DNA of 64,000 nucleotides from LMUY01 sp965276785 (GCA_965276785.1 OZ255629.1:3720001-3784000), one strand, 5' to 3'. Shown: positions 9,014-18,595, numbered from the stretch's first letter. The notes: generated from the sequence alone by a model not told the origin. Made by a program: numbers and translations.

Positions 9014-9424
9014 ATGATCATCGACGACAAGGGTTTCACGCTGCTGGAGGTGCTGGTTGCCTTCATCATCATGTCGCTTGTCCTCGCCTCGCTATTGGAG
9101 GGGGGCGCCGCCGGCTTGTCCAACGTCGAAGCGGCTAACCAAACCGAGCGGGCCGTCTCCCTCGCCCAATCGCACCTCAGCGGGTTTGACGCCGCTTCCG
9201 ATCATGCGGCGCAGGACCTGCAGGGCGACGAGGGGCGCTATCATTGGCGCCTGCAGGCCGCCCCCATCCAGACCATCGCCGTGCGTCCGGTGGGGCGCAG
9301 CCGCCCAGGACCGACCACCCTCTATCAGGTCGCAATCACGGTCTCTTGGTTGGTGCGCGGCGGGCGGTCCGCCGTGCGGCTCGAAACCATGCGCCTAACA
9401 CCCGTGCCGCCGGCCCCGCCATGA
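9014..9424 (+). CDS. gspI: Type II secretion minor pseudopilin GspI
   Basis: A 136-aa protein from ATG 9014. It starts with a prepilin signal: a six-residue leader MIIDDK, the G7/F8 cleavage site for prepilin peptidase, and FTLLEV with Glu at mature position 5, followed by a hydrophobic helix. Length and the following gspJ and gspK genes identify it as GspI rather than the major pseudopilin. The I/J/K minor pseudopilins form the tip that primes the periplasmic pseudopilus of the type II secretion system. An open frame continues upstream to 8876, inside the neighbouring insertion sequence, but that extension lacks pilin features. The rest of the gsp genes are not present in the window. Confidence 0.8.
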   Translation: MIIDDKGFTLLEVLVAFIIMSLVLASLLEGGAAGLSNVEAANQTERAVSLAQSHLSGFDAASDHAAQDLQGDEGRYHWRLQAAPIQTIAVRPVGRSRPGPTTLYQVAITVSWLVRGGRSAVRLETMRLTPVPPAPP

Positions 9425-10032
9425 TGCCGCCCCATCTTGGCGCACCGGACCGCGGCTTTACCCTGCTCGAAGTGCTGGTGGTCGCCGTGGTGTTCGGCTT
9501 CATCCTGCTGGAAATCGGCCAGGGGCTCGACTTCGGGGTGCAAGCCTCCGCGGCCCAGCGGACCATCGTCGGCCGCCAGGCCGACCTCGACAGCGTGGAC
9601 CGGCTGCTGCGTGGATTGATCGTCCGCATGGACCCGGGCAGCAGGAACGCCGCACCGCACCCGGTCGGCACACCCAAGTCGTTCGCCTTTACCACCGACC
9701 TTCCGCCCGGCGCTGCCAACCCGTTCGCTAGGCATGTGGACGCCAGCCTATCGCTCGAGCGTGGCCGTCTGCTGCTGCGCTGGGCTGCGCACCTGCATAG
9801 CGGAGTTCCCGTCTCCGTAACTCCGGCTGCGGACGTGCTGCTCACCGGCGTCACCCGCGTCGAGTTCAGCTATCTCGCGCCCGACGTGGCCAGCGGCGGA
9901 AGTTGGCGCGAGCAATGGACCGAGCCGTACCTGCCGCGCCTGGTGCGCATTCATATAGGCTTCGCCAAAACCGACCCGCGGCACTGGCCCGACATCGTGG
10001 CAGAACCTCGCCAGGACCGGCCGGATGGCTAG
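9421..10032 (+). CDS. gspJ: Type II secretion minor pseudopilin GspJ
   Basis: 203 aa from ATG 9421, which overlaps the gspI stop by 4 bp (ATGA), a sign of translational coupling. The prepilin motif is G12/F13 followed by TLLEVLVVAVVF, with the expected Glu at mature position 5. The later part contains GVTRVEFSYLAPD, in the style of GspJ beta-sheet segments. It is assigned to GspJ by order (I-J-K) and size. It forms the tip complex with GspI and GspK at the inner membrane and periplasm. Confidence 0.8.
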   Translation: MMPPHLGAPDRGFTLLEVLVVAVVFGFILLEIGQGLDFGVQASAAQRTIVGRQADLDSVDRLLRGLIVRMDPGSRNAAPHPVGTPKSFAFTTDLPPGAANPFARHVDASLSLERGRLLLRWAAHLHSGVPVSVTPAADVLLTGVTRVEFSYLAPDVASGGSWREQWTEPYLPRLVRIHIGFAKTDPRHWPDIVAEPRQDRPDG

Positions 10033-10846
10033 CAGGGCCGCAGCGCGGGAACGCGGTTTTGCCTTGCTGGTGGTGCTCTGGTCAGTGGCGCTGCTGTCAT
10101 TGCTGGCGGTGCGGCTCACCTCAACCGGCCGCAGCGAGCTGTTGCTGGCCTTCAACATCCGCAGCGCCGCCATCGTCCAGGCCCAGGCCGATGCGCTGGC
10201 GTATAGCACGATTGTCCGCTTGATGCGCGACGCGCCGGCCGAGCGCGGCGTGGACGGGCTGGCCCATGCCAGTCAAATACCGGGCGGCCGAGCCAGCATC
10301 CGCGTCACCAGCCTGGCGGGTAAGATCAATCCGAACGCCGTATCGGAGGACATACTTGCGGCGATGATCCAGCAAGTCGGCCTGGCGCCGGCCCCGGCGG
10401 CCCGGCTCGCGGCGGCCATCGCGGACTGGCGCAGCCCAGGCCAGCAGCCGCGCCCCGGCGGCGCCAAAGCGGCGCAATACCGCGCCGCCGGCCTTCCCTA
10501 TACGCCGCCTGGAGCACCGTTCGAATCGGTGGCCGAGGTCAGCCTGGTGCTCGGGATGACGCCCGAGGTGTTTGCGCGGCTGGCGCCGCACCTCACCGTA
10601 TTCTATCCCGCCGACCCGGTCTGGGCGGCGGCCGACCCGGTGGTCGCACGCGTGCTGCAGACGCTTGACCAAGTGGACGTGACCGCCTCGCCAGAGGGCG
10701 CGGACACCGACGCGGATTATGTCGACATCGTCGCGCGGGTCACCGCCGACACGGGTGCCGCCTTCACCCGACAAGTGACCGCCTGGGTCGGACATGGCGC
10801 CTTGCGCGGGCGCTACCGGGTGCTGCAGTGGGATGCAGGTCCCTAG
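10025..10846 (+). CDS. gspK: Type II secretion minor pseudopilin GspK
   Basis: 273 aa from ATG 10025, overlapping the gspJ end by 8 bp. The prepilin cleavage site is G11/F12, but the residue at mature position 5 is Val, not Glu (FALLV). Lack of Glu5 is characteristic of GspK, the pseudopilus cap. The large globular domain contains SLAGKINPNAV and a helical insert (LAAAIADWRSPG) typical of the family. It ends 33 bp before the convergent ABC permease gene. Confidence 0.8.
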   Translation: MASRAAARERGFALLVVLWSVALLSLLAVRLTSTGRSELLLAFNIRSAAIVQAQADALAYSTIVRLMRDAPAERGVDGLAHASQIPGGRASIRVTSLAGKINPNAVSEDILAAMIQQVGLAPAPAARLAAAIADWRSPGQQPRPGGAKAAQYRAAGLPYTPPGAPFESVAEVSLVLGMTPEVFARLAPHLTVFYPADPVWAAADPVVARVLQTLDQVDVTASPEGADTDADYVDIVARVTADTGAAFTRQVTAWVGHGALRGRYRVLQWDAGP

Positions 10847-10879
10847 CCGCATTGGGCGGGTAAGCGCCGCGGACAAGGC

Positions 10880-11818
10880 TCATCGCTGGTCGCGGAAATA
10901 CGGCAATCCAATCGCCGCCGGAGCGGCCAGGCCGCGCTGCAGCCTTGGCCAGGCCAGCCGGGGCACGACCATGAAGCCGATCGTGCCCAGGTAGGGGAAC
11001 ATCGACAGCACCGCGGACGGGACCGGCCAGTTGCGCGCCTGGCCAACATAGCCCAGCGCGGTGATGCCGCCGAACAGCAGCGCCGCCGCAACCGATGGCA
11101 GCGGCCGGTAGCCGGCGAAGATCACTAGAGACACGGCGATCCAGCCCCGGCCGCCCGTAATGCCATCTGACCAGGATGGCACGAACGCCAGCGTGAGGTA
11201 CGCTCCCGCCATCGCCGCCATCACGGCACCGAGCGTGACATAGCAGAACCGGATCCGCATTGCCGCCACGCCCGCCGCGTCCGCCGCCGCCGGGTTCTCT
11301 CCCACGGCTCGCAGGTTCAGGCCGTGCCGTGTGTGATACAGCAGCCAATGCAGCGCGAGCGGCAGAGCAAACCATATCGGGTAGACCAGCAGGTTCTGCG
11401 AGAACAGCGCCCGGCCGAGCACCGGGATTTGGTCCAGCCATGGCACCGCGACCCCCTCGAACACCGCGCGCGCCGGCTGCCCCGAATAGCGGCGCCCGGC
11501 GGTAGCGGCGAGCCCGCTGCCCATAATGGTGAGCGCCAAACCGCACAGGGTCTGGTTCGCCCGCAACAGCACGGTGGCCGCCGCGAACAGGGCGCCGAAC
11601 ACCAGGCCGGTGACGGCCGCCGCCAGCAAGCCGAGCCATGGGTTGGGAACCGCCGCCACCGTGATGATGCCGGCAACCCCGCCGAGCGCCATCAGCCCTT
11701 CCAAGCCCAGGTTGAACACGCCCACCCGCTCGGCCAGCACTTCGCCCAGTGCCGCAAGCGCTAGCACGCCGCCCGCCAGCACCGCGGTGGACAGGATGCC
11801 GGTGATCAGCTCGATCAT
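10880..11818 (-). CDS. ABC importer permease, second subunit (BMP/nucleoside-type)
   Basis: 312 aa from ATG 11818, overlapping the stop of the preceding permease gene by 4 bp. It has multiple hydrophobic segments and the motif ERVGVFNLGLEGLMALGG near residues 30-47, the hallmark of the YufQ/NupC-type BPD_transp_2 permeases that accompany BMP-family binding proteins. It forms a heterodimeric inner-membrane channel with the product of 11815-12861. It is the last gene of the four-gene operon. Confidence 0.85.
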   Translation of the reverse strand: MIELITGILSTAVLAGGVLALAALGEVLAERVGVFNLGLEGLMALGGVAGIITVAAVPNPWLGLLAAAVTGLVFGALFAAATVLLRANQTLCGLALTIMGSGLAATAGRRYSGQPARAVFEGVAVPWLDQIPVLGRALFSQNLLVYPIWFALPLALHWLLYHTRHGLNLRAVGENPAAADAAGVAAMRIRFCYVTLGAVMAAMAGAYLTLAFVPSWSDGITGGRGWIAVSLVIFAGYRPLPSVAAALLFGGITALGYVGQARNWPVPSAVLSMFPYLGTIGFMVVPRLAWPRLQRGLAAPAAIGLPYFRDQR

Positions 11819-12861
11819 TGCGGCTCTACCCGGCGGGCGGGCCGCCAATAGGCTAACTGCTCCGCAATCGCGACGCAGAACAACAGCAACCCGGTCAGCG
11901 CCAACACTTGGTAGGTGGATACGCCGGAGGATTGCAGCACGATCCCGGCATTCAGGATCACCGCCATCAGCAACGCCGCCGCCAGCACGGCAATCGGCGA
12001 GCCGCCGGCCAGCACCGCGACCATGATGCCGAGATAGCCGAAGTTGTTGGAAATGCCGCCTTGCAGCCGGTGCACGGTGCCGGCCACCTCCAGCATGCCA
12101 GCCAGCCCCGCCAATGCGCCGGACAGCAGCATCACCTCGATCAGCCGCCGCCGTACCGCAACCCCGGCATACACCGCTGCCTGCGGGTTGGACCCGGCCA
12201 GCCGCACTTCATAACCCCAACGGGTAAAGCCGAACACCAGCCCCAGAACCACCGCCGCCACCACGCCGACCGCCAATCCCCAATGCAGGTCGTCCAGCAG
12301 CGGCGGCACCTCGTAGGGGATGCGCGCGGTGGCGGAGGTCACCGCCTGGCTCGCATCCCGCCACGGGCCGGTGCAGAGCCAATAGACCAGAAGAACCGCA
12401 ACGAAGTTCAGCAGCAGGGTGGTGATGATCTCGTTCACCTGCAGGGTGGCGCGCGCCAGGGCCGGCAGCAGGATCCACAGCATGCCGCCAGTGCACCCGG
12501 CCAGCGCCATTAGAACCAGCATCACCGCGTTGGGCCCGGTGACGAACAGGCCCACCGCGCTCGCCGCGACCGCGCCGGCGTAGAATTGCCCCTCCCCGCC
12601 AATGTTCCACAAGCCGATGCGCAACGTCACCGCAGTGGCCAGCCCAGTGAGGATCAGCGGCGACAACAGCAAGCCTAGATCCTCGATCCCAAATACCGTG
12701 CCGAACGAGCTGTCCACCACGTCGCTGGCGAGGCTGCCGACATCGAAGCCGGTGGCGGCGAACACCGCGGCCCCCACCAGGAGCGCCACTGCCACCGCCG
12801 CCACGCGGGAGGCGAGGGCGGCGGCCGGGCCGATGGAGGCAACCCGCTGCCAACGCCGCAT
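11815..12861 (-). CDS. ABC importer permease, first subunit (BMP/nucleoside-type)
   Basis: 348 aa with about 8-10 hydrophobic segments. It has LGLLLSPLILTGLATAVTLR and LWNIGGEGQFYAGA around residues 75-100, the signature of YufP/NupB-like permeases. It begins 1 bp after the ATPase gene stop and overlaps the next permease gene by 4 bp, so the subunits are made together. The family imports nucleosides, purines or related compounds. Confidence 0.85.
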   Translation of the reverse strand: MRRWQRVASIGPAAALASRVAAVAVALLVGAAVFAATGFDVGSLASDVVDSSFGTVFGIEDLGLLLSPLILTGLATAVTLRIGLWNIGGEGQFYAGAVAASAVGLFVTGPNAVMLVLMALAGCTGGMLWILLPALARATLQVNEIITTLLLNFVAVLLVYWLCTGPWRDASQAVTSATARIPYEVPPLLDDLHWGLAVGVVAAVVLGLVFGFTRWGYEVRLAGSNPQAAVYAGVAVRRRLIEVMLLSGALAGLAGMLEVAGTVHRLQGGISNNFGYLGIMVAVLAGGSPIAVLAAALLMAVILNAGIVLQSSGVSTYQVLALTGLLLFCVAIAEQLAYWRPARRVEPQ

Positions 12862-12862
12862 G

Positions 12863-14371
12863 TCAGGCCACCGCCCCGCCGCCCATCAACAAGCCGATGC
12901 GCTCCGCGTCCGCTTCGTCCGCCGCGAACCCGCCCACCAAACGTCCGTTGAACATCACCACCACCCGGTCGGCAATGGCCAGCAGTTCCTCCAGTTCCTC
13001 CGAAATCAGCAGCACTCCAACGCCCCGCGCGCGCAACTCCACCAGGTTGCGCAACACGGTGTCGGCCGCGCCGACATCCAACCCACGGGTGGGATAGGCG
13101 GCCACCAGCGCCGCGCGGGCGATGCGCATCTCTCGCCGGCTGACCAAGCGCTGCTGGTTGCCGCCGGAAAGATTGCGCACCGGCATGCGCAGGCTCGGCA
13201 CCAGCACGGCGGCGTCCGCCACGATGCGCCGGGCCAACGCGAGCGCCGCGCGGGGCCAAAACAGCGGCCCGGCGGCCACGGGCGGGCGACCGTATTCCCG
13301 CATCACCGCATTGTCCGCCACCGGCATGGCGGGGGCGAGCCCACTGCGCAGGCGGTCCTCCGGGACGTGGCCGATGCCCGCCGCGGTGAACGCCGCCGGG
13401 TCAGCCGCCACAAGCTGCCCGGCTACGCGCACCTCCCCCTCGGTCAGGGGCCGGATACCGGTCAGCACCTCGCTCAACTCGCGCTGCCCGTTGCCGGCGA
13501 CGCCCGCCACGCCCAGGATTTCGCCGGCATGCAGCAGCAGGCTCACCCCGCGCAAAGCCGTCACCCCGCGGTCGCTCAGCGCCGTCGCGTCCGACAGTTG
13601 CAGCACGGGAGCACCGCGCGCCGACCGGGCCGGGCGCTCTGGCGGCGCCAGTTCGTGCCCGACCATCAGCTTGGCAAGCTGGGCGGGTCGGCAAGACGCA
13701 GCAGGCAGAGTGGCCACGTTGCGCCCAGCGCGCAGCACGGTGACCCGGTCGGAAATCTCCAGCACCTCATCGAGCTTGTGGCTGATGAAAATCACGGAGT
13801 GCCCGGACGCCGTGAGTTCGGCCAGTGCCTTGAACAGCCCTGCGGCCTCCTGCGGCGTCACCACCGCAGTCGGCTCGTCCAGGATCAAAATTCGCGCCCC
13901 GCGCGCCAGCACGCGCAGGATTTCCACCCGCTGCTGCTCGCCGGCCGACAAATCCGCCACCACGGCGCCGGGGGACACATGCAGGTTGAAGCGCTCCGAC
14001 AGTGCCCGGCTGCGCGCTTCCAGCACCCGGGGGGAGACGCGGCGCGGTGTATCCGCCCAGCCGAGATGGATGTTCTCGGCCACGGTAAAGGCTCGGATCA
14101 GCTTGAAGTGCTGGTGCACCATTCCGATGCCCGCTGCGATGGACTGCATCGGCGAGGCGAACCGCACCGGCGTGCCATCGATGCGGATTTCGCCGCCATC
14201 CGGCTGGTAGATGCCGGTCAGCACGTTCATCAGGGTGGATTTGCCGGCGCCATTCTCGCCCAATAGGGCGTGGATTTCGCCGGGCCGCAGCTCGAAATCC
14301 ACCGCATCGTTGGCGAGCAAGCCGGGAAACCGCTTGCTGATCCCGGCCAGTTCGACGACCGCGGCCGCCAT
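12863..14371 (-). CDS. ABC importer ATPase with two nucleotide-binding domains (sugar/nucleoside type)
   Basis: 502 aa with tandem ABC domains. In the first, Walker A GENGAGKST is at 38-46, signature LSAGEQQR at 141-148 and Walker B ILILDEP at 161-167. In the second, the P-loop is replaced by GVAGNGQRE, the signature is LSGGNQQR and the Walker B glutamate region reads AAYPTRGLD. This asymmetric arrangement is normal for RbsA/YufO-type ATPases, where only one site hydrolyses well. It powers the two permeases downstream and lies 7 bp from the binding-protein gene upstream. Confidence 0.9.
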   Translation of the reverse strand: MAAAVVELAGISKRFPGLLANDAVDFELRPGEIHALLGENGAGKSTLMNVLTGIYQPDGGEIRIDGTPVRFASPMQSIAAGIGMVHQHFKLIRAFTVAENIHLGWADTPRRVSPRVLEARSRALSERFNLHVSPGAVVADLSAGEQQRVEILRVLARGARILILDEPTAVVTPQEAAGLFKALAELTASGHSVIFISHKLDEVLEISDRVTVLRAGRNVATLPAASCRPAQLAKLMVGHELAPPERPARSARGAPVLQLSDATALSDRGVTALRGVSLLLHAGEILGVAGVAGNGQRELSEVLTGIRPLTEGEVRVAGQLVAADPAAFTAAGIGHVPEDRLRSGLAPAMPVADNAVMREYGRPPVAAGPLFWPRAALALARRIVADAAVLVPSLRMPVRNLSGGNQQRLVSRREMRIARAALVAAYPTRGLDVGAADTVLRNLVELRARGVGVLLISEELEELLAIADRVVVMFNGRLVGGFAADEADAERIGLLMGGGAVA

Positions 14372-14378
14372 GGCTGAC

Positions 14379-15476
14379 TCAGGCAGACTTCAGGCCCGTC
14401 ACACCGGCAATCGGCCAGTCCCACTCGTACAGCGTGGAATCGTCCATGGCTTGCCCCTTTGCGATGCGAACCCGGCCGCTGCTATCCTTGATCTCGCCGA
14501 CAAACGGCGAGTAACCGGTCAGCATCTTGCTGCGCACGGCGTCCGCCTGGGTACGCACCGCGTCCGGCACGCTTTCGCCCCAGGGGTCGCGGTCCACCCC
14601 CTCGCCCATCGCCAGCAGGATGCGCTGGCCGGGCTGCCAGGTGCCGGCCAGGCGAGCGCCCACTTGGCCGACGTAGAACTGCCGCCAATCCACCACGATG
14701 GAGCTGACATAGGATTTTGGCCCATAGCGGCGCACGTCGGTGTTCCACATCACTGCCGGCACGCCGCGCTTCTCCGCCACTTGCAGGTAGGCCGCCTCGT
14801 CCATCACGCCGAACAGGAAATCGCACCCGTTGTCGATCAGCGCCGTGCCGGCTTGGGCGGCGGCCTGCGGGTCGAACCAGGAGTTGATCAGGATCACTTG
14901 CATGGTGGCGTTCGGGTTGACCGACTGCGCGCCCATCAGGAAGGCGTTGACGCCACAGAACACGGTCGGCACTGGCAGTGAGCCGACATAGCCCAGCTTG
15001 CCGGACTTGCTCATCAGCCCGGCAGCCACGCCGGTGACGTAGCTGGGCAGCCAGTGCTTGACGTAATACCAGCTTCGGTTCGCCGCCACCGAATGCCCGT
15101 TGCACTCCATCCAGGCGACGTTGGGCGCCTTGTCCGACACGGCATGAAGCAAGTCCCCGTATTCGGACGACAGCATCACCAGGTTCGCGCGCTGGGCCAC
15201 GAATTGGCGGAAGGTGCGCGTCGCATCGGCGGAGTAGGGGATGTTCTCCACTTCGAGGTATTTCGCCTTTGCATACTTCTCCTTCACGGCGAGCAGACCC
15301 TGGTGATGGGAATAGGTCCAGCCTTCGTCCGAGATCGGACCGACATGGCCGAACGCAATCACCGCCGCGTCCTCCGCCACGGGGCCGAAGGCGGGAGCGG
15401 CGCGGCCGGCGGCAGGGATTAGCGCCGCGACCGCACCCGCCAGCAGCGGCCGTCGGCCAAGGGTGAAACGGTTCAT
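14379..15476 (-). CDS. BMP-family periplasmic substrate-binding protein
   Basis: 365 aa from ATG 15476. The N terminus reads NRFTLGRRPLLAGAVAALIPAAGRA, an export signal with a twin Arg but a weak Tat consensus. The mature part has VGPISDEGWTYSHHQGL and later LGYVGSLPVPTVF and DFLFGVMDEAAYLQVAEKRG, patterns of the BMP (basic membrane protein/PnrA-like, PF02608) family, whose characterised members bind purine nucleosides. It is the first gene of an operon with one ATPase and two permeases. The exact ligand is unknown, since many proteobacterial relatives have unstudied ligands. Confidence 0.85.
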   Translation of the reverse strand: MNRFTLGRRPLLAGAVAALIPAAGRAAPAFGPVAEDAAVIAFGHVGPISDEGWTYSHHQGLLAVKEKYAKAKYLEVENIPYSADATRTFRQFVAQRANLVMLSSEYGDLLHAVSDKAPNVAWMECNGHSVAANRSWYYVKHWLPSYVTGVAAGLMSKSGKLGYVGSLPVPTVFCGVNAFLMGAQSVNPNATMQVILINSWFDPQAAAQAGTALIDNGCDFLFGVMDEAAYLQVAEKRGVPAVMWNTDVRRYGPKSYVSSIVVDWRQFYVGQVGARLAGTWQPGQRILLAMGEGVDRDPWGESVPDAVRTQADAVRSKMLTGYSPFVGEIKDSSGRVRIAKGQAMDDSTLYEWDWPIAGVTGLKSA

Positions 15477-15535
15477 GTCGCTGCTCCCGCGTTCGTTACC
15501 TCTGCGAGCAACAGGCAAGCAGCGTGCCAGCGGGA

Positions 15536-16957
15536 TCAGCCACGAATTCGATACGGCACCACGCCGCGTTCCACCGTGCCCACGTCCAACGCTTGGCCCG
15601 CAGGCGGCACGGCGCGATGGCGGCAGTTGGCTCGCTCGCAGGCGCGGCAGCCGGGCCCGATCGGGTCGGCGGTCGCCGGGTCACGCAGGTCGAGCCCGGC
15701 GGCGTAGACGGTCTGCGGCGCATAGGCCAGTTCGCAACCGATCACCATCGCCACGTTGCGCGGCCGGCTGAGATAGGCGCCGCCATCCCGCCCCACGGTG
15801 CGAGCGATATTGAGGTAGGACATGCCGTCCGGCGTTTGCGCCACCTGCACCAGCAAGCGGCCGGGCTGCGCAAAAGTACGATACACGTTCCACAATGGAC
15901 ACGGGCCGCCGAACCGGGCGAAGCGGAAGCGGGTGGCGCTGCTGCGCTTGAGCACGTTGCCGGCGATGTCGGTCTTGACGAGATAGAACGGGATGCCGGG
16001 CGCGCCGGGCCGCTGCATCGTGCTCAGCCGATGGCAAACCTGCTCGAAACTGGCGCCGAAGCGGCTTTGCAAGCGCTGGATGTCGTAGCGCAACGCCTGA
16101 GCCTCCTGCAGGAAGCGGCCATACGGCATCATCAAAGCGCCGCCGAAGTAGTTCGCCAGCCCGGTGCGGGCCAAGGCGCGCGCCACCGGGGTGGAAAGCC
16201 CCGCACTGCGCACCAGAGCGGCGATGGCGGCACGCTGCTCCAAGAGGGCGATCACGTGGCCCATCCAGAACGTGCGGCTGGCGGCGTTGGCCTCCTCTGC
16301 CACCAGCAGTGTGCCGGCGCTGCGCTGCAGCCGCCAAACCGTGCCATAGGCGAGCAAGTTCGGCGCATCCACCACGCTCACCCCGTGGCGGGTGCGCAGG
16401 TAGCGGGCGAGGTCTTCGCGCAGGCTGGTGGCGCCAAACCCCTGCGCCTCCGCCAGGCGCTCGGCCGCGTGGTCCAGCACGGCGAAATGGTTGTTGTGGC
16501 CCTGCACCCATTCGCGCACCTCATCGTAGGCGGCATGCGAACTAGCGGCGCCCTCCTGGGTCGAGCCGCCGCGCTCGGTTTGCGATTGCTCGTCCAATGC
16601 GACATAGGCGCGGTAGAGCGTGAGAAAGTGTTCCGCCACCGCCGGGGCAGCGCGCACGCAGGCGGCGGCCTCCTCCCGCCCGGGTGCCACGGCGGCAAAC
16701 AGCGGGTCGGCTAAGGCCTCGCGCAGGTTGGAGGCCAGCCGCTCGTCCTCGTCGCTGGCGAAATGGGCCTCCGACACGCCGAACACCGCGGCCATCCGGC
16801 TGCGCAAGGCGGCCGGGATCGGGCGCAGGTCGGCCTCCATTTGGCTGAGATAGCTCGGCGACACATCCAACCGGCCGGCCAGTGCACCTTGGCCCAGCCC
16901 TGCCGCCAAGCGCAGCCGCCGCAGCCGGTCCCCGGCGAACACCTTGGCTTCTCGCAT
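15536..16957 (-). CDS. ScfR-type short-chain fatty acyl-CoA regulator of the propionate genes
   Basis: 473 aa from ATG 16957; an upstream TTG at 17014 would add 19 residues. Residues about 8-65 form an XRE-type helix-turn-helix (LAAGLGQGALAGRLDVSPSYLSQMEADLRPIP). The long remainder contains an IrrE-like segment and a C-terminal Cys-containing part (CRACERANCRHRAVPPAG), matching the short-chain fatty acyl-CoA regulator family related to RamB/PrpR. These proteins sense propionyl-CoA or similar and control the methylcitrate and glyoxylate genes. It is divergent from prpD across about 125 bp, which fits control of that operon. Confidence 0.8.
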   Translation of the reverse strand: MREAKVFAGDRLRRLRLAAGLGQGALAGRLDVSPSYLSQMEADLRPIPAALRSRMAAVFGVSEAHFASDEDERLASNLREALADPLFAAVAPGREEAAACVRAAPAVAEHFLTLYRAYVALDEQSQTERGGSTQEGAASSHAAYDEVREWVQGHNNHFAVLDHAAERLAEAQGFGATSLREDLARYLRTRHGVSVVDAPNLLAYGTVWRLQRSAGTLLVAEEANAASRTFWMGHVIALLEQRAAIAALVRSAGLSTPVARALARTGLANYFGGALMMPYGRFLQEAQALRYDIQRLQSRFGASFEQVCHRLSTMQRPGAPGIPFYLVKTDIAGNVLKRSSATRFRFARFGGPCPLWNVYRTFAQPGRLLVQVAQTPDGMSYLNIARTVGRDGGAYLSRPRNVAMVIGCELAYAPQTVYAAGLDLRDPATADPIGPGCRACERANCRHRAVPPAGQALDVGTVERGVVPYRIRG

Positions 16958-17081
16958 TGCCAGCACCTTCGCAATCTTCACACGGCTTGTTGGCAGGATG
17001 GCATTTTTCTGCAAGCCATCCGGGCCATTCGGCCCTAGATCGTGGCAGTCTTTACCGAACCAGCAACAAGGAGGACGCGGC
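16958..17081. promoter_or_regulatory. Divergent control region between the ScfR regulator and prpD
   Basis: This gap must hold both promoters. It contains two sites loosely resembling the TTTGCAA-type half-sites of RamB-like regulators (CTTCGCAA near 16970 and TCTGCAAG near 17008) and a small perfect inverted repeat GGGCC-ATTC-GGCCC at 17022-17035. A strong ribosome site AAGGAGG precedes the GTG start of prpD at 17082. The assignment of operators is a guess from position. Confidence 0.35.
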
Positions 17082-18584
17082 GTGATCCAGCATGACGTGA
17101 CGGTGCACCCCGAGGCCGACCGCCTCGGCCGCGAGGATCAGCTCGCGTGGAAGATCGCCGCCGTCGCCACCGACCCGGTACCGGTCGAAGACGCCGTGAC
17201 GGCGATGATCGTCAACCGCATCATCGACAATGCCTCAGTCGCCATCGCTGCTATCAACCGCAAGCCGGTCACCGCCGCGCGATCGCAGGCGCTGCGCCAC
17301 CCGCGCGCCGGGGGCGCCACCGTGTTCGGCTGCCCGCCGGACGTCCGGGTTCATGCCGAATGGGCCGCCTGGGCCAACGGCACCGCCGTGCGCGAACTGG
17401 ACTACCATGACACCTTCCTGGCCGCCGAATACAGCCACCCTGGCGACAACATCCCGCCGATCCTGGCCGTGGCGCAGCAGCTCGGCTGCGATGGCGCCGC
17501 CCTCATCCGCGGTATCGCCACGGGCTACGAGATCCAGGTGAATCTCGTCCGCGCCATTTGCCTGCACAAGCACAAGATCGACCACGTCGCCCATCTCGGC
17601 CCCTCCGCGGCGGCTGGCATCGGCGCCATGCTCGGCCTGCCTGCCCCCGTTATCTTCCAGGCGGTGCAACAGGCGCTCCACGTCACCACGGCGACCCGGC
17701 AGAGCCGCAAGGGCGAGATCAGCTCCTGGAAGGCGTTCGCCCCCTCTCACGCCGGCAAGCTCGCGATTGAGGCGGTGGACCGCGCCATGCTCGGCGAGGG
17801 CGCCCCCAGCCCGATCTACGAGGGCGAGGACAGCGTCATCGCCTGGATGCTGGACGGCAAGACCGCTCATTACGTCGTGCCGCTGCCAGCCCCGGGCGAG
17901 CCAAAGCGTGCCATCCTGGACACCTACACCAAGGAACACTCGGCCGAATACCAGAGCCAAGCGCTGATCGACCTCGCCTTCGACATGGGCAAGCGCGTCA
18001 ACAACTGGGACGACGTGGCCGAGATCGTCATCGAAACCAGCCATCACACCCATTACGTCATCGGCACGGGGGCCCGCGACCCGCAGAAGATGGACCCCAA
18101 GGCCAGCCGCGAGACGCTGGACCACTCCATCATGTACATCGTGGCGGTCGCGCTGCAGGATGGCGAGTGGCACCACATCCGCTCCTACCTGCCCGAACGC
18201 GCCAGCCGGCCGGACACGGTCGCGCTGTGGCACAAAATCCGCACCATTGAGGACCCGCGCTGGACCCAGCGCTACCATGCCGACGACCCGGCGGTGAAAG
18301 CCTTTGGCGCCCGCATCTCCATTCGCATGAAGAACGGCGACGTGATCGAAGAGGAGCGCGCCGTGGCCAACGCCCACAGCCTGGGGAGCACCCCCTGGCA
18401 GCGCCCCGACTACATCGGTAAGTTTCGAACCCTCACCGAGGGCGTGCTCGACCCGGCGGAAAGCCAACACTTCCTCGACCTCGTGCAACGTCTACCCCAG
18501 CTCTCGGCGAGCGACCTGCTCGGGCTCACCGTGGCCCTCCCGCCGGCCAAGCTGGCCGCCACCCAGGCCAGCGGCATTTTTTAA
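17082..18584 (+). CDS. prpD: 2-methylcitrate dehydratase PrpD
   Basis: 500 aa from GTG 17082, chosen because AAGGAGG lies 8 bases upstream and translation then begins MIQHDVTVHPEADRLGRED. It belongs to the MmgE/PrpD family; recognisable segments include NRIIDNASVAIAAINRKPV, ELDYHDTFLAAEYSHPGDNI and SCHAGK-like APSHAGKLAIEAVDRAM. PrpD converts 2-methylcitrate towards methylisocitrate in the cytoplasm, for propionyl-CoA disposal. It is first in the prpD-prpC-prpB operon; prpC starts 11 bp downstream. Confidence 0.9.
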   Translation: MIQHDVTVHPEADRLGREDQLAWKIAAVATDPVPVEDAVTAMIVNRIIDNASVAIAAINRKPVTAARSQALRHPRAGGATVFGCPPDVRVHAEWAAWANGTAVRELDYHDTFLAAEYSHPGDNIPPILAVAQQLGCDGAALIRGIATGYEIQVNLVRAICLHKHKIDHVAHLGPSAAAGIGAMLGLPAPVIFQAVQQALHVTTATRQSRKGEISSWKAFAPSHAGKLAIEAVDRAMLGEGAPSPIYEGEDSVIAWMLDGKTAHYVVPLPAPGEPKRAILDTYTKEHSAEYQSQALIDLAFDMGKRVNNWDDVAEIVIETSHHTHYVIGTGARDPQKMDPKASRETLDHSIMYIVAVALQDGEWHHIRSYLPERASRPDTVALWHKIRTIEDPRWTQRYHADDPAVKAFGARISIRMKNGDVIEEERAVANAHSLGSTPWQRPDYIGKFRTLTEGVLDPAESQHFLDLVQRLPQLSASDLLGLTVALPPAKLAATQASGIF

Positions 18585-18595
18585 GGAGAACTCCG

